Origin: Anabas testudineus
Lineage: Eukaryota; Chordata; Actinopteri; Anabantiformes; Anabantidae
DNA: 64,000 nt
Reading direction: 5' to 3'
Assembly (NCBI RefSeq): GCF_900324465.2
Contig: NC_046621.1
Location: forward strand, 1,024,431-1,088,430
The notes beneath the pieces were generated by a model, which was not told where the DNA came from, did no database searches, and was given only the letters and a program-made list of their open reading frames with translations. The position numbers and the translations under genes were made by a program. Of this stretch, positions 25,601 through 35,419 are shown piece after piece. Each line of letters begins with the position of its first letter. Positions within the stretch are counted from its first letter, which is position 1.

Positions 25601-26630
25601 GATCTCTGCAGACAGCTGTTAGCTAGCGTTAGCTGCCTGACGGGGACAGACTGAACAAAGCAGAATCCACACACTGTTCACTCGGCTCCCGTCGCCTCAC
25701 GTCTTACAGCCACAGATAGGATCTCATCAGCAAACACAAACAGGCTCAGATCAGTTTGCAGAGTCCTTCGGCCTGATGCCAGAGTCTGCAGCTTACACAG
25801 CAGCGGCCGCTGTCGTTGGTTGATTTAAAATAACTTTTATGAATGTTGTAACACCTCAGTTTCCGCAAAGCAAACATTTAACACCTAAAAGTTTTTTCAG
25901 TTCAGGTGACGTTGTGCTAAAAAAAAGACTGCAGAACTCCTCCAGATGACATCACCTGGCCTGAAAAAGTCCTCCAGATGACATCACCTGGCCTGAAAAA
26001 GTCCTCCAGATGATGTCATCTGGAGGAGTTGTTGAGCTGGATGCAAAAATAAATAAAACCATAATAGTGAATCTATTTATTTCCATGTGCCCCTCAAATT
26101 AAACCCACAGCAGGTACGTTGAAAATGTGTGAAGTCCTTTAACTGGGAGTTGAAACGTTAGAAAGTATAAAGCAGTTAGATGGTGAACTACAGAGAAGTA
26201 CTTTAAAGTTCTGTGATGCTGAAGATCCACTTCACTGAGAGGGTCCTACCTTCCTCAAACAGCTGACTGTGTCTGGCCCTGCTCTCCAGGTCCGGACCGG
26301 GTTTGGGACGTCTGTCCGCCTGCACACAAACCACACACAGAACCGTGAACAGAGTCCGAGCAGCATCGTGAACATTGTGGGTCAGACACACAAACAAGCT
26401 CCGCCGGAGAAAAGTTCGTCTCCAACACGTCCGGAACCGGTCCGTGAACTCACCTCCGAGTCCGAGCTGCTGTTGGTCTCGGACTCGTTGACCAGGGAGG
26501 ACTTGACATCGTCCAGGTCCCGTTCCGCAGACACGTTCCTCTTCTCCTCCTGCTCCCCTTCGTCTTTGAACGCGATCAGCTCGTCGTTCGCTCCCAGGTC
26601 GTCTCCGTCTGCCCCGTTTAGCTGCGGCAT
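10693..26630 (-). CDS. tcf7l1: TCF7L1-like TCF/LEF HMG-box transcription factor
   Basis: Nuclear DNA-binding partner of beta-catenin and of Groucho/CtBP corepressors in Wnt signalling. Twelve coding exons in transcript order: 26454-26630, 26250-26319, 24654-24790, 16791-16868, 13842-13959, 13478-13559, 13317-13391, 13005-13121, 12660-12825, 12209-12316, 11356-11404, 10693-11270. The sum is 1755 nt (584 aa), close to human TCF7L1 (588). The N-terminus holds the beta-catenin-binding segment ([20 protein letters not shown]). Exon 3 has [10 protein letters not shown] and exon 4 WPLLDIP. Exon 8 carries a sumoylation-type VKQEP. The HMG box spans about residues 302-376 and is followed by the basic tail GKKKKRKR. 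The CtBP motif QPLSLTTKP and the preceding LDSPATP block favour TCF7L1 over TCF7, LEF1 or TCF7L2. The HMG box is far more divergent than usual and the final CtBP motif is degraded. All phases fit and no stop interrupts the frame. Which teleost paralogue this is cannot be decided here. Confidence 0.93.
11448..12192. repeat. 740-bp compound CA / CGAACACACA array
   Basis: Almost pure (CA)n interrupted at near-regular intervals by CGAA, giving units such as CGAACACACACACA and, towards the right end, CGAACACACA and AAACACAC variants. It fills most of the short tcf7l1 intron between the second HMG-box exon (12209-12316) and the basic-tail exon (11356-11404). It is open in several frames on both strands (poly His-Thr, poly Val-Cys), which is an artefact of the repeat. 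Confidence 0.97.
19569..19618. repeat. (CA)n microsatellite
   Basis: About 25 CA units preceded by a short TC run, in the large tcf7l1 intron 3. Confidence 0.95.
20665..20691. repeat. (GT)n microsatellite
   Basis: About 12 GT units in tcf7l1 intron 3. Confidence 0.9.
22190..22350. promoter_or_regulatory. Candidate conserved non-coding element in tcf7l1 intron 3
   Basis: An island of higher complexity within a 7.8 kb intron. It holds a TAATGAGATGTAA word, CTAATGACAACAATG (homeodomain-like and Sox-like words) and CATTACAAAGCTG, which contains the TCF/LEF-type core ACAAAG. No exon signals flank it. The call rests on motif reading alone. Confidence 0.2.
22431..22450. repeat. C11-A9 homopolymer junction
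   Basis: Eleven C followed by nine A inside tcf7l1 intron 3. Confidence 0.9.
23965..24030. mobile_element. Possible hAT-type MITE end fragment
   Basis: The stretch beginning CCGTGGTTCTCAACATGCAG and continuing with GTCACGACCCC resembles the end of hAT-Charlie-like elements common in fish (GTGGTTCTCAACC, then GGGTCGCGACCCC). I could not find the matching end, so it may be a fragment. Similarity is judged from memory. Confidence 0.35.
25938..26027. repeat. 32-bp tandem units ending in a palindrome
   Basis: Two 32-base units start at 25938 and 25970. Each begins TCCTCCAGATGACATCACC and ends with GGCCTGAAAAAG. A third partial unit (26002-26027) turns into a perfect inverted repeat with 12-base arms (TCCTCCAGATGA and TCATCTGGAGGA) around TG. 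Lies in tcf7l1 intron 2. Confidence 0.9.
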
Positions 26631-29600
26631 GTTCGGACGTTAGCAGCACAGCTAACGCTAGGGCTGAATTCTTAAACCTAACTTACAGTTTGGTTGAAAA
26701 ACAGTCTACGAGAGTGGGAAACCTCTTAGAAAACGCTGACCCGGCGTTAGCTGCGTGTTAAACACATCACGGGCAGCGCTAACGTCAAGTTAAGTGTTGT
26801 TTTGCCTTTTAGTGCGTCTAAAAATAAAGACACTAACTAGCTAACATGCTAGCTAGCTACTTGCTGCGTTCAGGGACGTTTCAGTTTCTGGCGTCGAATT
26901 CCTGAGGTGTGAAAATCCTCCTTGAGCTCGTTTCCACCAACAAAACTGTTCAAACGGTGCTCGAAAAATACAAGAAAACTCCCAATGGCTAAAAAACAGG
27001 GTTAAAAACTACCGATTGTCAACGCAGCACCGATGACATTATAACCCGAGCCCAGTCCGTCCGACTAAAAGTTTACGTCCCCTTCACTGCGCCGCTCTCC
27101 AGTGGGAAAAGTTAAACTCCTCTACTGTAAATTCCTACATCGGCTCCTTGAAACGTGCTCGATCCTCGGGGCGTCTGCAGAACTCGGGTTTCCGCATTTT
27201 GCAGTCTTTGCTGATTCAGGACAGTTTGTGCTGGTTGGTGTGGAGGCGTGGGAACCAGACGGGCCGCTTGGTGTGTCCGAAGTGGAGTGGAAGGAAAAGA
27301 CTGGGGCTGTCGGAGTACTCCGGGGGGTGGAGGGGGCCCGGGGATCTGCACGGACCCCGGGTCGGTCTACAGGCCCCGGATCTGCAGCAGCTGCCGAGGA
27401 GGAGAGTTTTCTGAACTGATCCCGGACCAGCACCAACAGGTTGGTCCCGTTCGTTTGCAGGGGAGGAGTTAACGGGAGAAAGGACGTGTACGGAGGATCA
27501 TTGGTGCCGGAAAAAGAAAAGTTTGGCATGAAAAAGAACAAATCTGATCATATGTGTAGAGTATGATGATCTAGTATTTCACTTTTAGTCTTGATTAGGA
27601 TTGATAAAAGTCAAAAGTGGGATCTTTTATCTCAGAATTTCGACCTTTATAAGATAAAATAGTTTATTTGTCATATGCACAAATGTGTACAATGAAATGT
27701 GTTTGACTTGTTGTTTCCTAAAACTGACAGAAAGTAAAAACCTTCTTAAACGTAGACATTTCACTTTATATCTCATACATTTGAATTTTAAACCCCATGT
27801 TTTCATTACTTTTATCCCATAAGTTTCACTTTTTATCTCATGATTTTGACCTAGAAAGATAAAATCTTCAAAATGTTGCTCTTTAACTTTGAAACAGAAA
27901 ATCAAACTATTGACTCTTTATTGTATAATAATGTTTTTTACTTTGGCGTTCTAAAAACTTGTTTTCACTAATTTTTGACACTTTATGTAAAAATATCACT
28001 TTTTATTTCGTACTTTTCAGAGTATGAAAATAAAATCAAACTGTTTTAATCTCTTTTCTTTATCATGATTAAAACATTTCAAACTTCTCTACTTCTATAT
28101 TTTTTAAAGGGCTTCCACACTTAGACCTTGTCCCTTAAAGGAGCAAGTAGACACTCTTCTGACCCCATGAACTGAGGAGAGAAAAACAAACATTTAGCAA
28201 ACTGAACCTATAAAAACAGAACACAGACAAAGATAGAATAACAATTAATGTTCAGATTAGTACAACTGATAATAATGTACATGAGAATGTGTGGTCGACA
28301 GTATTATTATTATTATTGAAGGAGTCTGTGTTTCCCATTTGTGCACAAAGAAACATGCACATACATAATTAAATACATAGATAAACATACACATTACTGC
28401 TCCTACTCGCAACTCAATAGAAGTTCCCCTGTGGAGAGCAACCTGGTGGCAATTAGTATCCATTGCCCCGTAACCCCCCTCTGAGTCTTTGTGTTCGTTT
28501 TCTCCTCTTCTTCAAGGTTGCTCTGCATTCTTTTTATTCAACCCTGCCTCCTGGTGATACATTAAAAAACTGATAATCTATGACACTTAATCCTGATTGA
28601 ATTTAGTTAATTTATCTGCATAATGAGCACAAATCACATACAGTCATTTATTTTTTTTAACTAATCATGTTTCATATTAGAAATATGCAGTATTATAATT
28701 TAGTCTGGTTATTCAAAGCACAAGCCTCCCTGACTTTCTCTTATCTTCCCACTTCTACCATCTTTGAGTTTCCTCCTTTAAACACACAGAGCATACACTT
28801 GCCTGGAAACAAAAGAGGGATTTCCTCTGCACCGACGGGCTCTCAAACATTTACACGCACAAACACACGAACACATGCTGTAGGAGACACACACAAGGTC
28901 AAAGTGAACTGCAGAACCCCGTGATAGACATCCTACAGTAGGAGGCAGATTTGGGGTTTGAACCGAGGCATGCAGCCTCTTCCCTCTCCCCCCAGGTCCT
29001 GCATAGCTCTGGGGGAGAGGATCTGGGTCTGAGCCAAAGACTGAGCCCTCTCTGTAATCCCCTCCTGCTGATAGACACAGCTGCTGGTGTGTGTGTGTAG
29101 CCCTCCAGCAGACTGGTCATATCTCAATCTGCCTGCCAGGGTTGAAGAGGCCTGTCAGGAATGTAATGGATTTTCTAGTTCCGTCACAAAGTGGCTCCAG
29201 TAACAGAAATCAACTGGGAACACTGGGAGGTTTTAGGTCTGTAACCCCTTTTCCTGCTCGTAATGGTGGAAATGAAACTGGAGACTTGGGCGTATTCCTG
29301 ACTCCAGATGTGGTATTTCTCTCTCTCTCACTCAGTTTTCAGGTTTCTACAGCACAAAGAACATGTTTATTACAATCTTACAGTTGTAAAGCTGTGAAAA
29401 CACAAATTAAATTACAATTCAGTTTGAATTGAATTCACTGTTATGTAGGAATTAAGAATTTTAAATGAGGTTAGGACACTGCAGATTAACAGAGTGTAAA
29501 AAACCCAACACACAACTTTCCTATTTATAACCTTAGTTACCTTAATTACCTTTAATTATGTAAACTTTTTTATATTTTATTTATTTTATTTGGTGAGAGT

Positions 29601-32600
29601 GCAGAGATATTTACCTCTACAAGTTTCTGAAGGAGAATCAGAGAATTTCAGTTATTTCTGCTAAATTCATGTTTAAATGTATTATTCTGACTGCTTGAAG
29701 CTCTGGAAGATGGTGGTGGAGCGTAGCAGAGCGTAGCAGATTAGAGCAGGGAGCTAATGCTAACGTAAGTAGCATATTGTAGCTTTAAGTGATAAACTCA
29801 TGATCACAGGTCGTAAACTCTTGAAACCTTTATTTAAACCAATATGATTAAGTTGTGACTACACACGTGTCAGAACGTCAGACGTTACTGTTTCATGAGT
29901 GAAACCATCAGTGAGCTGGATCACCAAACTGGGCCTCTGACTGCAGCCAGTTCTTCACATTAACAGCATGCGATGGATTAAGTTGAACTGAGATCCAGAC
30001 AAACTGAACCCGGTTTTCTAAATGTATCATTATGTTTTACTGCTTTTTAACAATGAATATAATAAAGAACGGTTTAATACATTCATAAATTAACATTTAT
30101 TACTTATTATTATTTATTTTTATTCATTTATACTTGTAGTGTCAGTGTTAACCTGGATTTCTCACTTTGCTCACGAGGAGTCACTAACTGTGGATCTAAC
30201 TGTCTTCACTGTGTCTGCACCACACCGGCTCTGAGATTTCTGCAAAGACGGGGAGGATGATGAAATTTAGCTTCAGACTGTGTCAGAACAACTTGGTGTA
30301 TGTGAGAGAGAGATGGAGGTTGAATGTGTTGTGTGGGTGCATGTTTACACAGCTCAAGCTCATTACAGCACAGAAACAGAGGACAGAGACACTGGAGAAG
30401 CCAAACTGTCCCTTTTAAACACACACTGTCATTTACAGCCTTTACCTAAATTTAGAAAACATCTTCATGGATTTGGTTTTGTTTTCTGTCAACAGAGTCC
30501 AATATACTGAGTTGAGAAAATATCCACGTACTTCTGTGAAATGGTTCAGGACTGAGGTCATCAGCAGCTGGAGGACGACAGCTGCACCTGGAGCTCTGCT
30601 GCGTGGACGTCGTCCACATATATATGTTTTATTTTCTGTCTCTAAACTGCAGGATGATCAGTTCTCCAACAGTGTCAGCAGACAGTGAAGCTAACACTGA
30701 GCACTAAATCGAAGTAGCACATGAGTAAAAGTAGGTTTAATGTAATATACAACGTTAGCAAGTGAAGGTGAACTGCTTTAAATTACTTTTACCAGGTTCT
30801 TTAGTCAGCACCTGGTTATCGCTGTGGTAGTTACCATAATAATACTTTATTACTTTTTATTAGTGAGCTGTAATGTGTAAGTACTACCCTAATTTAAAAA
30901 GTAATTGCAGCTGTCAGATATATGTAGTGGAGTAAAAACTGCAGTATTTTAATGTGAATTGTAATAAAAGTAAAGTAACACAAATGAAGATAATATAGTA
31001 CAGACTCTAATGTAATACTTATAATCTTACATTATACTTTCCATACTGTCATTTTGCAATCATGTGTGCTATAGTACAGTATATACAGTTATAAATACTA
31101 TTGTAGTATATTTTACTACACTGTACCAGCTTGTTTTACAGGTTTACAGACCTAAATCTGTCCAGTTGCTCTAACCGGCACCACTCATTCTCTAATTCTG
31201 TTATTTTATTCTTCTTCTTCCAGGTGTTAAATGATTTTAGAACATTGTCTTCATCATAGTTCATAGGTGGAGTCTGGCTCTTTGGGTTCCACCCAAAACA
31301 AAAACAACAACAACAAACAAGATGGAGGATTCATTTGAATGGGACCAATGCCAAACTCCTATTTAAATGAAAGAGACTTTTGCATGAAGCACAGACAAAA
31401 ATGCTGTAATACAACGTTGTATAACGTCTGTTATTGACACCATTTCCTCCAAATTCCCCTCATGTTTCCCGGCTCCGTTTCCTGTGTTTAGATGTATTCT
31501 CCTCTCTTCGCTCTTTGTTTTCTCACGTTTTTCTTTTATTATGGCGACATTTGAGAAACAATCAGTTTTTTATTTGACCTATACAACTAAATTACACGGT
31601 ATTAGCACCATTACTTCACAAATGTGGAAAGTAACTACAACAACAAAACAAAGACGCAGCATTTCGACAGCAGATCTTACTGCCTTGCTCCATGGTCTCT
31701 GGGGGTCTGCTGTGCAGGTTGCCAGGTTTAGCGTCACTCGTTGACGCTGTGTGAACGATGTTGGCCGTCTGCTGGAAATCTTATTAAAACGGTCAGAGGA
31801 TGAAACCTAATGGTTTGATTGACTTAATGCACAATAACAGCTGGGTTGGGGTTAGACACAGAAACCTCAGAGTGAAGCAAGTAATTCCTGGAACGGTCTT
31901 GGTAAAACACACAGTAATCAGTTGACATTCCTTCAGCGTCGACATGTTACACCTGTGCAGGTGACAAAGCGTCAGAATGCGACGCCCCTGGAGTGAGAAC
32001 GGGCTCAAACACTAAGTCAGAGTCAATCTGAGTCCGTTAGTGTTTGACAAACACTGGAGTCTGACCTGAGTCAGTGGAGTCTCCCACTGCTACGCTTTAG
32101 GCCGGTACTCGTTTTACAGTTTTACAGTTTTAGTTTGTGTACTCTGATAACTACATGTATCACTAGTAAATACACAACTCTACTACTGTCAGCTGAGCGC
32201 TTTGTTAATATCTGATATTTCTGCTGTTAATTATTTTAATTCTTTCACTTCTGTTTCTTAATGTTTCTGTTTTCTTCACCGTTTGTTTGTGCAGCAGCTG
32301 TTTTTAACTGTAAACACACAAACAAAAATGTTACTGTGACCGTCGGAGCAGGAAGAGGGAGAATCAGTGGGGGGGGTCAAAGAAAGGAGGGAGGACGGAC
32401 GGGGGAGGGAGCTTATAGCTCCAGGGGGGTAATTTGCTCTTGAGCTTCAGTCCATCAATCACCCATTCATTTACTAACAGGATCGTCTGCCGGCCCCCCC
32501 ACTCTGTGTTATAGGAAAAACACCAAATTAAATTAATGTCAACACCGTAGTGTAACGCTGGAAAATGGGATTAACACTTAACGAGTGCTTCCTGTGTGGA

Positions 32601-33556
32601 GAACGAGGGTTTGGAATCTGTAGCGTTAAATGCCGTCTGTTTTTGAACATCTTCATGGAAAGACGCAGAACACAGGGGAATCAAAAGAATCAAAAGAATC
32701 ATGGAGCCGACTCAGTCTGGACTGTACCTGGACTGATCCTCCTCTCATTTAAAGAGAGAAACGTCAGTAGCTGTTCCACCAAATCACCAAAGACCAGCAG
32801 TTCACAGTAAACACCGGTGTGGTTTTCCAAAAGCAGAGAGGCCTCAGAGAGACAGACATGGAACCACGTGTGACAGCTCGGGACACGGACACGTCACGGA
32901 TCAGAGCTGAGCATCATGACGTTTGTGCTCAAAGCTTCTTCTGCTGCTGCTCAGAGACAAAACTGGGCCTCGTTTTAGTTTCTATTTTTAGTATTCTAGT
33001 ACACTGTGTTTATAGGCTCACACTCACAGTCACAGTCAGTGTTGCTTGATTTTAGAAAAATGGAGAAATGAATCAGAAATGCATCAGACAGAAGAGAAAC
33101 TAAGAGGCTGAAATTAGAATCACATCATCTTTTTCTCGGAGGTCTGTGATGTAAACGTAGACTCACACAGACACGTGGTGCCGTCACCTTCGGCTCCAGG
33201 CACTTTTTCCCCCTCTGACCCTTAAGAGAGTGATCCCTGTTCTGTTGTTGTGTCCATGAATGCTGCTCCTGTTCCTCTCTGAAAGTCACATCTGTCAAAC
33301 ACACAGAAACTTCACCACACTCAGTGTCATCTTGTGCTACTGAGGACGTGATATGCGAGTCGGTCGAATCATCTGTGGAGCCCAGTGGGGGTCAAAGGGA
33401 AATGCAGACTCACCATAGTTGCAGCTGACTTCCACGTACTGCCTCCAAGATATTCCCCATGCAGCACGTGAAGGTTTGTCAGGCAGCCTGAGGGAGCACT
33501 CGGTGCAGCTGATGAGGAAATAGTCGTCCATCAAACACCCCGTGACCCCGTTGCTG

Positions 33557-33590
33557 CAAATGTGGATTAATCCACCACTGAAAATAGTTT
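33557..33590. repeat. Dispersed repeat with perfect palindrome, copy 1
   Basis: It contains GTGGATTAATCCAC, its own reverse complement, followed by CACTGAAAATAGT. The same palindrome and tail recur at 59421-59459, and a degraded relative (GATTGATCCGCC, then GAAAATAGTCC) sits at 38287-38316. Confidence 0.7.
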
Positions 33591-34247
33591 AGACTGACGT
33601 CTTCAGCCATGTATCTCTGAAAGTGACTATTAGGAATTGACCCAGGGATTCAAGAGGTCATGGGACCTGCTCTGGCAACAGAGAGAAAACGACAGAGAGT
33701 CACCAAACAAACACAAAAAGCTCCAAACAGAAACTAAATGACCACAGAAAGATGCAAAACTACTGAGAAGAAAGAAACCACAATGAGCTGTCAGGTTGTT
33801 TTGCTCCTACATGTGACGTGTGGGGAGTTTAAAGTCCTCCTGCTGATGTAAAACTATCAAAGTCATGTTTTATTATGTGAATGAATCTGCTGCTGAATTT
33901 ACTCTTAACACACTGGATTTGTTGATGATAGGAAAATATCCAGAATATGATCAGTGTAGATTTTCAGTCTCCAGTTCCATCTCTGGTGAAGCATTGAATA
34001 TTTCTAATGTTAAAACTCCCTCTAGTGGAAACAGTTTTATTTACAAGTACCAGCTTCACCTGGTGTGTGACGTCCTCACTGCTTTGTGCATTTCCAACCA
34101 GCAGGTTTTATGTTTGCAGATAAAGAACTGATTGTATTTCATATTATTAATCTGCACCTGTAAACTGAAGCTGACAAAATGGAAAACTTAAAGTACCGGA
34201 GAACATTGAATAAGTTACCTATTGACTTATTCTTCTCTCTTCTTTCC

Positions 34248-34500
34248 ACTCACCCCAACCAATCGAGGCAGATGGCCGCCCACCCTGAGCCTGGTGCTGC
34301 TGGAGGTTTCATCCATTATAGAGAGTTTTTCCTCTCTGCTCACGAGAAACGTTTCAGCCACCAAAGTCAGGGGGAACTAAGAAACAAGAGGTAACATTAT
34401 TGGAAATGGGGGAGACACCCGTTAACCCTAATCTGCACGTCTTTGGACTGTGGGAGGAAACTCTCACGAACACAGGAAGAACATGCAGACTTAGAACAAT
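34248..34500. repeat. Teleost dispersed-repeat remnants
   Basis: Two blocks match repeats I recall from many fish genomes. One is a CCAACC..CGAGGCAGATGGCCGCCCACCCTGAGCC-type block with a GGAGTTTTTCCT-like tail (34253-34335). The other is a TTTGGACTGTGGGAGGAAAC-type block followed by GAACATGCAGAC (34441-34491). Element class is not assigned; recognition is from memory. Confidence 0.5.
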
Positions 34501-35419
34501 AACAACACCTTCAGCTAGACGACAGGCCTCGTCTTGCCTGGACTGTGCTTTCACAGATCAAATCACGTGTTAATAAAAACAGGGCAGAGTAATTTAAAAC
34601 CTCTCTGTAAAGAGACTCTGCTTAGAGTAGTTCTGTTTCCTTGTTCTTACATTCATTTTCAACCTGCAGTCATTTTTGCACCTTTGAGGCATCTTGTTTA
34701 ACGTCACTTCCTAACCTGCCTGTCGTGGTCTGTGGGGTAAACCACAGGGGAAAGGGAGCGACTCATTTTGGTTAGTGCACTCATCAGAGGGTGAGGCTAC
34801 TGTTAATCTCACGTCTGTGCATCAGACAGAGCCTGTACTTCATCAGCCTGACCTGACAAAGCTTTCTGTTTGAAGAGGATGTTTTTGCTGCTCCTCTCTA
34901 TATGTAAAACAATCACACTGAATCACACCCTGTTCGCTGTCATCTAGGCCAGAAATAAACACACACACCTTCACACACCCTCTCACTGTGTTTTCATATA
35001 AATATTGTCTTAATGCCTTCCTTCACTCTCACTGAGAGCCGTGCATAGGAGAGAGCACCCATGAATAATAGGAAGTCATATGAATAAACGTATATTTTCT
35101 CTATTCTCTTCTAGTTCCCTTTTGATAACAATGATTGTACTTCAGAGGTGAGTAACATGCAAGAATGTGGCAGATCAGGTTTTGCTCTTCTCCTCTGACT
35201 GGTTTGACAGACCAGAGCCGAGGTAAATCACAATAAACCGAAGTAGCTCTCTCTCTGCTGTAAAACTGGACAGTTTTACTACAATACGATCACTTTTCTT
35301 ACCACCTGCACTTTTCTTTCTTTGCGACACCTTCACAGGCTGTTGGATCTCAGGACGAGTCTGTGTCGGATTATCAGCAGCAGTCTGTTTGGACGGTGAA
35401 TGAGGAAACCTGGATTAAA

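Larger units (their letters stand above)
26631..35419. other. Gene-poor interval between tcf7l1 and dbnl
   Basis: The first 500-900 bases (to about 27.5 kb) are CpG-rich and should contain the divergent 5'UTR and promoter of tcf7l1. The rest is mostly AT-rich, with simple repeats, two short dispersed-repeat remnants near 34.25-34.5 kb and a palindromic repeat at 33557-33590. The dbnl promoter and 5'UTR must lie just left of 35420. A frame on the minus strand at 27122-27541 is rich in Pro/Ser/Thr and matches nothing I know. I saw no convincing exon. Confidence 0.5.

Noticed and set aside
33337-33534. 65-codon minus-strand frame with several cysteines, between tcf7l1 and dbnl
   Set aside because: No recognised motif, no convincing splice partners and isolated position; probably chance.
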